Shown here piece by piece: positions 7,764 through 16,408 of a stretch of 64,000 nucleotides of DNA (position 1 is its first letter; every line of letters starts with the position of its first letter). A program made the position numbers and the translations under genes. A model generated the notes under the pieces. That model saw nothing but the letters and a program-made list of their open reading frames with translations, ran no database searches and was not told the DNA's origin. Origin of the DNA: Sphingomonadales bacterium (GTDB taxonomy: Bacteria; Pseudomonadota; Alphaproteobacteria; Sphingomonadales; Sphingomonadaceae); the NCBI GenBank assembly GCA_016714795.1, contig JADKCA010000002.1, forward strand, positions 558,001 to 622,000, given 5' to 3'.

Positions 7764-9162
7764 TCAGTCGGCAGCTTTGCGCCAGCCTGTATCGGCGTAA
7801 GTCTTGCGCGCGACTTCCGCATAGGGAACCGGGCTGACGACGGCAGAGATTTCCACCTGCACATGCGGCTCTACCGTGGGCTTGGTGGTCCCGCCATTGG
7901 GTTCTCCCCAGACGAGATCAACTTCCATGCCCGGCTCGGCAAATTCTTCATCAAGGATGGCGAGCGTCAGCATTTTGCCTTCGTTCGCGCTATAGCCGAT
8001 CCAGGTGGAGACGCCGACAACCTCGCCATTATGCTTCACCAGATCGAACGGGTGCATCGCATAAACGGCTGACGGGAATTCGAAGAATTTGGCGCGGTTG
8101 CCCTTGTCGAACATCGTGCCCATTTCATTGAGCACTGAATCACTATCGAGCGCGAGTGTCACCTTTTTGCGGTGCTTGCCTGCCGCCGCCATCTTCTCCA
8201 GCGCGGCACGGCCGATAAACTCATGGTCGAACTTGATGAACGGCCCATAGCCGAGATCCCACGGCGTCAGATAATAATCCTCGACATTTCCGCTATCGAG
8301 GCTGCCGCCAATGCTCGCCTTGGCTTCATAGTGATTGACCGTCAGCCATTCGCGATAGGGCTTTTCAGCAGCGCCGGTGTAAATGGCGGGCAGCGGGGAG
8401 GGAATCCAGCCCGATTCCAGCGTGTTGGAGGAATAGGCCCGGCCACCCACAAGGCGCATCCCGTGTTTCTTGCCCGCTTCGACGAGCGCGGCGTGGACCG
8501 CAGGGCCATCTGCCCATGGACCCATCAGCTCATAACCGGGCTGCCCTGCCATGCCGTGGCGCAGCGCGTGGACCTTCTTGCCCGCAATATCCATCCAGCA
8601 CATGTGGAAGAACTTCAGGTCCGGTGCGGGCGCGCCCAGCACTTCTTGCATCACGGCAGCGGCATTCGGACCCCTGGATCTGATAGCGATAATGGCGACG
8701 ATTTTCCGGATCGGGGCGAGCGGCCGTGCGTTCGTCATAGGTCAGCGTAACGTCGGTGCGATCCTTGGCGTGGAACATCACCCAGTTGAGCGTCGGCGCG
8801 CGGCCCACCAGATTAAAGGTGTTTTCCGCGAGATAGAAAAGGATGACGTCGCCGATGACATAGCCATCATGCGTGCAGGGCACGAACTGCTTGGCGCGAT
8901 CCGGGATGAAGCCCTTGAAGCTGTTGATGCCAAGGCCGTTGAGCAGTTCCATTGCGCCGGGGCCTTCCACCATCAGTTCGGCCATATGGTAGGACTGGTT
9001 GAAGAGCACGCAGCTGTTCTGCCAGCCCCATTGCTCATCACGCCAGTTGGAATATTCGGGCAGGACGCCGGGATAGACGTTCGGACCGGCCTGCTGGTTG
9101 CGCAGGAGGTTGGCGATATTGTCGACACCGGAAAGCAGCGACTCAAGCGATTGTGCGGTCAT
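7764..9162 (-). pseudogene. LigM/DesA-type tetrahydrofolate-dependent aromatic O-demethylase (GcvT superfamily), frameshifted
   Basis: Two overlapping frames together make one complete protein of about 465 residues, the length of LigM. The upstream frame runs from the ATG at 9162 through RRHYRYQIQG. Homology then jumps to another frame at GPNAAAVMQEVLGAPAPD and continues to the stop at 7764. One extra base in the four-C run at 8671-8674 (GGGG on the coding strand) explains the jump. Family knowledge: LigM moves a methyl group from vanillate or 3-O-methylgallate to tetrahydrofolate, and DesA does so from syringate. Either the gene is inactive or this is a sequencing error; both halves are otherwise well preserved, which favours an error or a very recent mutation. 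The divergent MetE-like gene fits a C1-transfer role. Confidence 0.72.
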
Positions 9163-9184
9163 TTCGGGGCATCCTCATTGCAAT

Positions 9185-9200
9185 ATTCATGCTTGTGAAT
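9185..9200. promoter_or_regulatory. Operator-like motif, copy 1 (ATTCAT-N4-GTGAAT)
   Basis: ATTCATGCTTGTGAAT is a near-palindrome with arms ATTCA and TGAAT. It sits 23 bp upstream of the LigM-like start and 63 bp upstream of the divergent MetE-like gene. A close copy lies before the TonB receptor at 10443. A shared regulator is inferred; none is encoded nearby. Confidence 0.4.
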
Positions 9201-9262
9201 TATTCGCATAGATGAAATAGGTGAGTCGCGCCAGACAGAATTTTGACTTGAAGGAGAGGGCC

Positions 9263-10396
9263 ATGGCCGCACATATTGAAACCACCCATGTTGGCAGTAT
9301 GCCGCGCGGCGAAGAGTTGACCCCGCTGCTCAAGGCGCGTGATGTGGGTGAAGCCTATGACGTGGCGGAATTTGACGCGAAAGTGTCTGCTGCCGTGAAC
9401 CATGCGGTTGCCAAACAGGTCGAATGCGGCGTCTCCATCGTCTCCGACGGTGAAATCGGCAAGATCGGCTACTCCACCTATATGATCGAGCGCCTGTCCG
9501 GCTTTGGCGGGCATGTGGATCGCAAGCCCGCAATGGATCTGGCCGAACATCCCAACCTCACCAAGAAGCTCTCGGCCATGATGGGCAGCCAGGATTTTGT
9601 CCGCGCCTCGTGCGTCGGCCCGGTCAAGCTCGTCACACTTGATCCCTTGTGGGAAGATGTGCGGCGCTTCAAGGCGGCGCTGGAGCCGCATGGCCCGAAC
9701 CAGAAGGCGTTCATGAACGCGGCTTCCCCGGGCCTGATCAGTGCCTTCCAGCTCAACAAATATTATCCGACACAGGATGCCTATCTCGCCGATCTTTCCG
9801 CTGCCATGCAGCCGGAATATGAGGCGATTGTGGAGCAGGGATTCTTCCTGCAGCTCGATTGCCCCGATCTCGCCATGTCGCGGCACACAGGCTTTCAGGA
9901 TTTGAGCGAAGAAGATTTCCTCAAGGTCGCCGAACAGAATGTGGAAGCGCTGAACGCGGCAACCGCCAATATTCCGCCGGAAAAAATGCGGATGCACATC
10001 TGCTGGGGCAATTATGAAGGCCCGCATGATCATGACATTCCGCTGGAGCGCGTTATCAACATCATACTGAAGGCGCGGCCCGCCACTATATTGTTCGAAG
10101 CGGCCAACCCGCGCCACGAACATGAATGGAAAGTCTGGGCAGAGACCAAGATTCCCGATGAGAAGAAGCTTGCGCCGGGCATGATCGACACCTGCTCCAA
10201 CTATGTGGAGCATCCTGAACTGATCGCGCAGCGCATCGAACGCTTTGCAGGAATTGTGGGTGCGGACCGCGTGATTGCCTCCACAGACTGCGGCTTTGGC
10301 ACGTTCGCCGGATACGGCAAGATTGATCCGGACGTGACGTGGAAGAAGCTCCGCAATCTTCGCGCAGGCGCGGACATTGCGGGCGCACGGCTCTGA
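9263..10396 (+). CDS. MetE C-terminal-domain-type zinc methyl/alkyl transferase
   Basis: The 377-residue protein has the UROD/MetE-C TIM-barrel pattern. Predicted zinc ligands are visible: His and Cys in RMHICWGNYEG, Glu in ILFEAANPRHEHEW and Cys in ASTDCGFGTF. Members include stand-alone cobalamin-independent methionine synthases and epoxyalkane:coenzyme M transferases of the same length. Beside a LigM-like O-demethylase, a role in taking the methyl group from methyl-tetrahydrofolate is attractive but inferred. The start is the ATG at 9263 with AAGGAGAG 4 bases upstream; a GTG at 9221 is also in frame. It is followed by the TonB receptor. Confidence 0.78.
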   Translation: MAAHIETTHVGSMPRGEELTPLLKARDVGEAYDVAEFDAKVSAAVNHAVAKQVECGVSIVSDGEIGKIGYSTYMIERLSGFGGHVDRKPAMDLAEHPNLTKKLSAMMGSQDFVRASCVGPVKLVTLDPLWEDVRRFKAALEPHGPNQKAFMNAASPGLISAFQLNKYYPTQDAYLADLSAAMQPEYEAIVEQGFFLQLDCPDLAMSRHTGFQDLSEEDFLKVAEQNVEALNAATANIPPEKMRMHICWGNYEGPHDHDIPLERVINIILKARPATILFEAANPRHEHEWKVWAETKIPDEKKLAPGMIDTCSNYVEHPELIAQRIERFAGIVGADRVIASTDCGFGTFAGYGKIDPDVTWKKLRNLRAGADIAGARL

Positions 10397-10442
10397 CAGG
10401 ACTCGACAAAATCACCAGTTCCGGGTAGAGGAAGAGTGAAAA

Positions 10443-10458
10443 ATTCATATATGTGAAA
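10443..10458. promoter_or_regulatory. Operator-like motif, copy 2 (ATTCAT-N4-GTGAAA)
   Basis: ATTCATATATGTGAAA, 17 bp before the TonB-receptor start, matches copy 1 at 9185 in 11 of 12 arm positions. It lies in the 78-bp gap after the MetE-like gene, suggesting the receptor has its own control by the same factor. Confidence 0.4.
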
Positions 10459-10474
10459 AGGGAGAGGAGTTCAC

Positions 10475-12955
10475 ATGAGGAAAATCGTTTCAAGCCGCAA
10501 GCTGGGCTTTGCCCTGCTGGCATTTACCGCGTTGACCAGCCCTGCGCTCGCGCAGGACGCTGCCACCGATGAAAGTGGCGACATTCCCGAAATTCTGGTG
10601 ACCGCGCAGTTCCGCGAACAGAATTTGCAGGATACGCCGCTGGCCATCACGGCAATCAACAGCGAAATTCTGGAAGCGCGCGGCCAAACCAGCGTTGCCG
10701 ATGTCGCTGCACAGGCCCCGAACGTGACGTTGGCCCCGCAGGGTCAGCAGAACGGTTCCGGCTTGATCGCCTTCATCCGCGGCGTTGGCCAGACCGACTT
10801 CAACTTCGCGCTGGAACCCGGCGTCGGCATGTATGTCGATGACGTGTATATCCCCACGCTCACTGGCTCCCTGCTCGATCTGATGGATCTCGACCGGGTG
10901 GAAGTGCTGCGCGGGCCGCAGGGCACGCTGGCAGGCCGCAACTCGATCGGCGGCGCGATCAAGCTCTTCTCCGTCCGTCCCAAGGGCGATGGCAGCGGCT
11001 CAATGCAGCTGACCTATGGCTCATACAACCGCATTGATGCGCGCGGCATGGCCGATTTCTCGATTGTGCCGGACAAGCTCGCCGCTCGTGTCTCCGCCGT
11101 CGCCAAGACCCGCAAGGGTTTTGTCAAACGGCTTGACTATGGCCTGACGCATCCGGGTTCGGGCGTTCCGTCCAACACGACCAATTCGGACGCCGTGCTG
11201 GGCCGTCTCGGCGGCCAGAATTATGTTGCGGGCAAGCTCGCTCTGAAATGGACGCCTTCGGACACCATTGAAGTCAACATTGCGGGTGATTACAGCCGCG
11301 AACGTTCTGATGCCGGTGCGTCTGTGCTGCTCTATGGGAACCACCCCGCGACCAATGCCAACGGCCAGCCTTGGCTGAGCACCACCGGGGGCGTGGGCAT
11401 TCCGCTCAACTGCGCCTTCGTGCCCAATGGCGTGAACAGCTGCGACACGCTGACCGGTTACAACAAGAAGTTTGTCAGCTATTCGACCTTCCTTGACCGG
11501 ACGCCCGCCACCACGCAGGCACCGTTCAAGCCGCTTGCACTCGATCCGCATCAGGATCTGGACAATTACGGCCTGGCTGCGAACATCGACATTGATCTGA
11601 CCGATAATCTTCAGCTCCAGTCCATCACGGCATGGCGGCGCTATGTGTCGGACTGGTCGCAGGATGTGGACAACACGCCGCTGGCCAACCAGCAGCTCAG
11701 CCAGCGCCTGAAGAACCGCCAGTGGAGCCAGGAACTGCGCCTGAACGGCAAGGCTCTGGATGACAGGCTCGAATTCACCGTGGGCGGCATCTATTTCAAG
11801 CGCAACGGCACATTGGCGGCGCGCGTGGACCTGAACTATGCCGGGATCGACTTCATCCACGGCCCGGATCCGACGCCCGCATCGTCCAAGGCGGTGTTCG
11901 GTAACTTCACCTTCCACGCCACCGATGCGTTCAACATCACGGCAGGTCTGCGCCAGACATGGGACAAGAAGGATTACACCTTCTTCCGTCGCAATCCCGA
12001 TCTGACGATTCCGGGTGTGTGTGCGTTCTTCCTGGGGGCCGCTACTGCAGGCCCGACCGGCATTGGCAACGCGCCGAACTGCCTGCTCAACACGCTGTAC
12101 GACACCTCGGCCGGCTTCAAGGGCAACAAGTTCGATTGGCGCATTGCAGCGGATTACCGCTTCTCGCCCGGCTTGATGATGTATGCGCAGGTCGCCACCG
12201 GCTATCGTTCGGGCGGCATCAACCCGCGTCCGTTCAGCATTCCGCAGATCAAATCGTTCAATCCGGAAACGCTGACGGCCTATGAACTGGGCTTCAAGGT
12301 GGACGCGTTTGACCGCAAGCTGCGGCTCAACACCTCGGTGTTCTACAATGATTACAAGGACATCATCCTGACGCTTTCGGCTTGCCCGGGTTCGCCCTGT
12401 CTCCAGCCGAACAATGTCGGCGCGGCCAAGGTGAAGGGCATCGAGATCGAAACCACGATCCGTCCGCTGCCCGGCCTGACACTGGATGGGGCGTTCAGCT
12501 ATCTGGACTTCCAATACAAGAAGCTGACCGGTGCCACCACGGTGACGCTGGACATGATCACGCCCTACACGCCCAAGACCAAGTACAGCTTTGGCGTGCA
12601 GTATGACATCCCCGAAGTCGCGGGCGGCACGCTCTCCGCGCGCTTTGACGGATCATATCAGTCGAAGGTCTATACCGAAGCGCTCAACTATGACGCGGTT
12701 ACGGTGGCGACCCGTGCGGGCGGTCCTCTTGCCACCCTCACGGCGACGAACAAGATCAACAGCTATTTCCTCGGCAATGGCCGCCTGACGTGGAAGTCGG
12801 GTGATGATGACTGGTCGGTGAGCGCCGAAGTCCAGAACATCTTCAACAAATACTACTTCACGTCGCTTTATGAACAATATGCCAGCCCCGGCACCATCTC
12901 CGGTGCCCCCGGCATGCCGCGCACTTTCGCGATGACACTGAAGCGCAACTTCTGA
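10475..12955 (+). CDS. TonB-dependent outer-membrane receptor
   Basis: The 826-residue protein has a signal peptide ending at PALAQD, a TonB-box-like segment EILVTAQ near residue 40, a plug domain (TPLAITAINSEIL, and RVEVLRGPQGTLAGRNSIGGAI around residue 150) and a 22-strand barrel ending in the C-terminal phenylalanine of MTLKRNF. It transports a substrate across the outer membrane using TonB/ExbBD energy. Sphingomonads use many such receptors for aromatic and oligomeric compounds. Its place beside the O-demethylation genes suggests a lignin-derived or similar substrate; this is inference. The ATG at 10475 follows GGGAGAGGAG. Confidence 0.95.
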   Translation: MRKIVSSRKLGFALLAFTALTSPALAQDAATDESGDIPEILVTAQFREQNLQDTPLAITAINSEILEARGQTSVADVAAQAPNVTLAPQGQQNGSGLIAFIRGVGQTDFNFALEPGVGMYVDDVYIPTLTGSLLDLMDLDRVEVLRGPQGTLAGRNSIGGAIKLFSVRPKGDGSGSMQLTYGSYNRIDARGMADFSIVPDKLAARVSAVAKTRKGFVKRLDYGLTHPGSGVPSNTTNSDAVLGRLGGQNYVAGKLALKWTPSDTIEVNIAGDYSRERSDAGASVLLYGNHPATNANGQPWLSTTGGVGIPLNCAFVPNGVNSCDTLTGYNKKFVSYSTFLDRTPATTQAPFKPLALDPHQDLDNYGLAANIDIDLTDNLQLQSITAWRRYVSDWSQDVDNTPLANQQLSQRLKNRQWSQELRLNGKALDDRLEFTVGGIYFKRNGTLAARVDLNYAGIDFIHGPDPTPASSKAVFGNFTFHATDAFNITAGLRQTWDKKDYTFFRRNPDLTIPGVCAFFLGAATAGPTGIGNAPNCLLNTLYDTSAGFKGNKFDWRIAADYRFSPGLMMYAQVATGYRSGGINPRPFSIPQIKSFNPETLTAYELGFKVDAFDRKLRLNTSVFYNDYKDIILTLSACPGSPCLQPNNVGAAKVKGIEIETTIRPLPGLTLDGAFSYLDFQYKKLTGATTVTLDMITPYTPKTKYSFGVQYDIPEVAGGTLSARFDGSYQSKVYTEALNYDAVTVATRAGGPLATLTATNKINSYFLGNGRLTWKSGDDDWSVSAEVQNIFNKYYFTSLYEQYASPGTISGAPGMPRTFAMTLKRNF

Positions 12956-12976
12956 TCCTGCGCGCAGGATAAGGCG

Positions 12977-13014
12977 AAAAAGGCCTTCCGGGAGCGATCC
13001 CGGAAGGCCTTTTT
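12977..13014 (+). terminator. Strong Rho-independent terminator after the TonB receptor
   Basis: A perfect 16-bp stem (12977-12992 with 12999-13014) closes the 6-base loop AGCGAT and ends in a five-T run. The stem begins with five A, so it can also stop transcripts coming from the right. Bases 13015-13123 hold nothing else I can identify. Confidence 0.93.
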
Positions 13015-13123
13015 GTTGGGGGTGGGCAACATCGTTCGGCCTATTCCGGATCGTGCTCCGGCGCAGGCCGGATCACAATGCGGCTGGTCAAACAGTGTCT
13101 CTTCCCTGAAGGGAGGCGTCCGC

Positions 13124-15478
13124 TCAATAGTTAGACAAGATCGCCAAACTCGGCGCGTCGAGCGGGATGCCGCGCTTGCGCTTTTCCAGTTCCTCGGCCC
13201 GCACCTTGACTTGGGCGTCGATCAGCCAGGCATGGATCGCATCCACTTCATCGGGTTTGAGCAGATCATCCCAGCGCGGCATTCCGGTGGGCACAAAGAG
13301 ACCCTCCAGCACGATCTTGCGGAAATTCTCATGCGTGGCGGGTTGCATCCGGCGCAGATCGGGCGTGATCGAGCGGTGCTGGTTCGAATGGCACAAGGCG
13401 CAACCCACCGAGTAGAACAGCGCCTGCCCCTTGGCGATGGTCGCGGGCGTCACACCAGCAGCCTGTGCCGGAGGCACACCTGCAATCTCCGGTGCGGGCA
13501 GTTCGGCGGGGAGGGAGACCGGGCCACCGCCCAGCTTGAACACCAGCAATCGCCCTTGGTTGCCGCGCGTATAGGCTGCGGAATAGCGCGGGACATAGGG
13601 GTATCCTCCGCCGCCCCACGCCGCCATCACCGCCACATATTGCACGCCCTTGACGCGATAGGTCATCGGGGCGGCGAGAATGCTCGTTCCTGTCTCGATG
13701 GTCTTGAGGAGCTTGCCCGTGGCCTTGTCGATCACACGAAGCTGGCCCGCCAGATTGCCCTGAAACAGCAAGCCCGACGCGGTGGTGAGCACGCCGCCTC
13801 GATCTTGCCAGCCCTGCATCGAGACGGTCCATTTCGCCTTGCCGGTCAGCGGATCAATCGCGCGCAACTCGGAGGAGGCGGGCAATTTCTTCACATCGGC
13901 AAAGGCAGGCAGTGCGCGCACTTGTGCCGCGAGCGGCGGCGGCAGCAGCGCCAGACTGGCCTCCAGATCAGACGTGAAAAACAGCGTCGCCGCCGTGTTC
14001 AGCCCCTTCTTCTGGAAGGGCGGGTCGGCAGGCGGCATGAGGATGAGGTTCCCCATATCCTGCACCGGCGCGTAATAGAGGCCGGTCTGCGGATCATAGC
14101 TGGCCGGGTGCCAGTTGCGCGCGCCGGGTGTGCCGGGGAAGATGATCTTGGGGCCAAGCGCCCAATCTGCCGCATCCGGATTGGGAATGGGCTTGCCAGT
14201 CTTGGGATCAATCCCCTTGGTCCAGTTCATACGGACGATGGGCTTGGCGCTCAGCAACGCCCCGTCGCGCCGGTCGAGGATGTAGAGGAAGCCATTCTTG
14301 GGCGCGTGAAGCACCACCGGGCGATCCTTTTCGCCGCTGATGCTCATCTTCGTCAGGATCATCGGCTGGGTGGCGGTGAAATCCCAATTGTCTCCGGGCG
14401 TTTCCTGATAATGCCACTTCACCCGGCCCGTCTTGGCATCCAGCGCGACGAGGCTGGAGAGGTAAAGCTGGTCTCCACCCTTGGGGCTGCGCTTGACCGT
14501 GTGATACGGACCGCCATTGCCGGTGCCGATGATGACGTTGCCGGTTTCCGCGTCATAGTTGATCGCGTCCCACGGCGTGCCGCCGCCGCCAATGTCCCAG
14601 CGGCTGTTCGCGTCCCAGGTCTTGACCGCCGCTTCGAGATCGGGGTGGTCCTGCGGGCCCAATTTTGGATCGCGCGGAACGGTGTGGAAGCGCCAGCTCA
14701 GCTTGCCCGTCTCCAGATCGAACGCACTGACATAGCCGCGCACATCATATTCCGCGCCCCCATTGCCGATGACGACCACATCACCCGCCACTTCGGGTGC
14801 GCCGGTGGAGTTGATGCCGCGCTCCGGCGTGTCGCGCGTGTCGGCCTTCCACATCACTTTGCCGGTCTTGGAGTCAAGCGCGTAAAGCTGGGCGTCGAGC
14901 GTGGCTACGAACACTTTGCCGCGCGCTACAGCCACGCCGCGATTGGCCATGTCGCAACAGACCGTGCGGTTGACCTGCATGTCCACTTCGGGCTCGAACC
15001 GCCAGAGTTCCTGGCCGGTTGCAGCATCAAACGCATAGGCGCGGCCCGCAACGCCCGACGTGTACATCACCCCGTCGATGACTATGGGCGTCGCTTCGAG
15101 CACGCGGTTGGTGCCCAGATCCGCGGCCCAAGCCAAACCCAGCGTGCCGACATTGTCCGCGTTGATGTCTGAGAGCTTAGAATGGTGAGACTTGCCCGCA
15201 TCGCCGCCGGTGGTGGCCCAATCGTCGGCGGTGATCTTCATGTCTGGCGCGCGCTGGGGCGAGCAGGCGGCAATCGCCAGCAACGTCGCGGCCAATCCCA
15301 CAACCGCTCGTCCTGAGCTTGTCGAAGGATTGTGCGCCTTTCCGTTTGTCCTGAGTAGAGACTGAGCGAATGCGCAGACTCGTATCGAAGGTTCCAGCCA
15401 TGCTTCGATAAGCCGCTTCGCATCCGCTCTGCGGCTACTCAGCACAAACGGCTGTTTGCGGGCGAAATGGCGCACCAT
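13124..15478 (-). CDS. PQQ-dependent alcohol dehydrogenase with C-terminal cytochrome c domain (quinohaemoprotein), lipoprotein-like leader
   Basis: The beta-propeller carries the PQQ-enzyme marks: adjacent cysteines in VNRTVCCDMANRG, GINSTGAPEV, and the catalytic Asp in DNWDFTATQPM. The residue two after the catalytic Asp is Thr, not Asp, which points to calcium rather than lanthanide. A haem c site CALCH lies near the C-terminus. The enzyme would oxidise an alcohol or aldehyde in the periplasm. The ATG at 15478 overlaps the stop of the upstream gene (TGATG) and gives 784 residues, but the first 60 residues are encoded by palindromic repeat DNA and precede the lipobox-like LLAIAACS. A GTG at 15301 is the alternative start, giving 725 residues without a basic n-region. 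Confidence 0.85.
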   Translation of the reverse strand: MVRHFARKQPFVLSSRRADAKRLIEAWLEPSIRVCAFAQSLLRTNGKAHNPSTSSGRAVVGLAATLLAIAACSPQRAPDMKITADDWATTGGDAGKSHHSKLSDINADNVGTLGLAWAADLGTNRVLEATPIVIDGVMYTSGVAGRAYAFDAATGQELWRFEPEVDMQVNRTVCCDMANRGVAVARGKVFVATLDAQLYALDSKTGKVMWKADTRDTPERGINSTGAPEVAGDVVVIGNGGAEYDVRGYVSAFDLETGKLSWRFHTVPRDPKLGPQDHPDLEAAVKTWDANSRWDIGGGGTPWDAINYDAETGNVIIGTGNGGPYHTVKRSPKGGDQLYLSSLVALDAKTGRVKWHYQETPGDNWDFTATQPMILTKMSISGEKDRPVVLHAPKNGFLYILDRRDGALLSAKPIVRMNWTKGIDPKTGKPIPNPDAADWALGPKIIFPGTPGARNWHPASYDPQTGLYYAPVQDMGNLILMPPADPPFQKKGLNTAATLFFTSDLEASLALLPPPLAAQVRALPAFADVKKLPASSELRAIDPLTGKAKWTVSMQGWQDRGGVLTTASGLLFQGNLAGQLRVIDKATGKLLKTIETGTSILAAPMTYRVKGVQYVAVMAAWGGGGYPYVPRYSAAYTRGNQGRLLVFKLGGGPVSLPAELPAPEIAGVPPAQAAGVTPATIAKGQALFYSVGCALCHSNQHRSITPDLRRMQPATHENFRKIVLEGLFVPTGMPRWDDLLKPDEVDAIHAWLIDAQVKVRAEELEKRKRGIPLDAPSLAILSNY
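15309..15451. repeat. Palindromic sphingomonad repeat cluster inside the PQQ-dehydrogenase leader
   Basis: A 110-bp element (15342-15451) has inverted ends CCGTTTGTCCTGAGTAG and CTACTCAGCACAAACGG. A second short unit with CGTCCTGAGCTTGTCGAAGG lies at 15309-15328. The same right half occurs at 55276-55325. Both units are read through in frame by the PQQ-dehydrogenase open frame. Confidence 0.85.
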
Positions 15479-16332
15479 CACTTCCCGTCCCATGGGCTCT
15501 TCATGTGATAGGGCACGGTGATGAAATTGGCCTCGATCTGCCGGATCATTCCGCCATCAATCTTGAAGATTTCCGCCAGATAGAAGCTATGCGGCCGCCG
15601 CACCGGGCTCTTCACGGGCGTGCCGTCGGTCAGCGTATAATCGCTCAGCGCGCCGCAATGGTCGATAAAGCCGTGTGACAACACGATGCCGCGTTCTTCG
15701 TCGATCATCGGATAACGCCGCCCGCGCAGCCGGTTGTCATAGCGGTAGATGCCCAGCCTGAACTGTTCCTCGCACCCCAGCTTCGTGTGCGGAATCATCG
15801 GGAAGTCGGGGTTGTTGGTGGATTGCACGCCATTTTCCACGCGGTTGCAGTCTGGCGCGAACACGGTGTTGATCGTGCCGTCATTCAGTTGCAGCGTGTT
15901 GAAATAGCCATTCGCCAGATGCTCCAGCGTGGTGCGGCTGGATGGCTCCACCGCGTTCGCCTCAAGGATCGGCTTGGTCCAGAAGCGCGGGCCTTCCAGC
16001 TTCATGCCTTCATCGAGATGGCGGACGATCACCATCTCGCATTCCTCGATCTCGCCCGCCTCATTGGCCTGAAGGCGCAAGGTGAAGGCCGATTCCTCAT
16101 GCGGCTCGATCACCGTGCCGAAATAGCCGATGCCGCCTGTTACCGGGTCTGCAAATTTCAGCTGATAGTCGCCCAGTCCGCTGATCGTGGCCCACACGCC
16201 ATCGCCGGGTTCCAGCATCACGTTGTTTTCTGAGAAGCGGGCCTTGGCGGCCCAGCGCACAGCGCGGGCGTCGCCGCGTCGCAAGGCCTCCAGAAAGCCA
16301 TCCAGCACAGCGTAAAGTCCGGCGCGATCCAT
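15478..16332 (-). CDS. Conserved protein with two NTF2/SnoaL-like halves
   Basis: The 284-residue protein is not an enzyme I can name. Residues 1-110 (LYAVLDGFLEALRRGDARAVRWA, then ARFSENNVMLEPGDGVW) and about 140-280 (TLEHLANGYFNTLQLNDGTINTVFAPDCNRVENG) each look like an NTF2-type fold, as in the DUF8021 group. The ATG at 16332 has GGGGAGAG just upstream; an ATG at 16368 is possible. Its stop overlaps the start of the PQQ-dehydrogenase frame (TGATG), suggesting coupled translation. It is divergent from another NTF2-like gene. Confidence 0.6.
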   Translation of the reverse strand: MDRAGLYAVLDGFLEALRRGDARAVRWAAKARFSENNVMLEPGDGVWATISGLGDYQLKFADPVTGGIGYFGTVIEPHEESAFTLRLQANEAGEIEECEMVIVRHLDEGMKLEGPRFWTKPILEANAVEPSSRTTLEHLANGYFNTLQLNDGTINTVFAPDCNRVENGVQSTNNPDFPMIPHTKLGCEEQFRLGIYRYDNRLRGRRYPMIDEERGIVLSHGFIDHCGALSDYTLTDGTPVKSPVRRPHSFYLAEIFKIDGGMIRQIEANFITVPYHMKSPWDGK

Positions 16333-16377
16333 CGCTCTCCCCACCTCTTGTTTTCCTCGCGCATTCATCGCACACAA

Positions 16378-16389
16378 TAACATCTGTTA
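16378..16389. promoter_or_regulatory. Small inverted repeat in a divergent promoter region
   Basis: TAACA-TC-TGTTA lies between the divergent starts at 16332 and 16409, 19 bp from the right-hand ATG. It may be an operator; the size is small enough to be chance. Confidence 0.28.
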
Positions 16390-16408
16390 CAATAAGAAGG
16401 AGGAGCGG

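Noticed and set aside
11021..12514. A 497-codon open frame opposite the TonB receptor
   Set aside because: Shadow of the receptor; no domain or ribosome site.
13013..15172. A 719-codon open frame on the plus strand opposite the PQQ dehydrogenase
   Set aside because: It is the antisense shadow of a well-supported gene in high-GC DNA. It has no recognisable domain, while the minus strand has CALCH and PQQ motifs.
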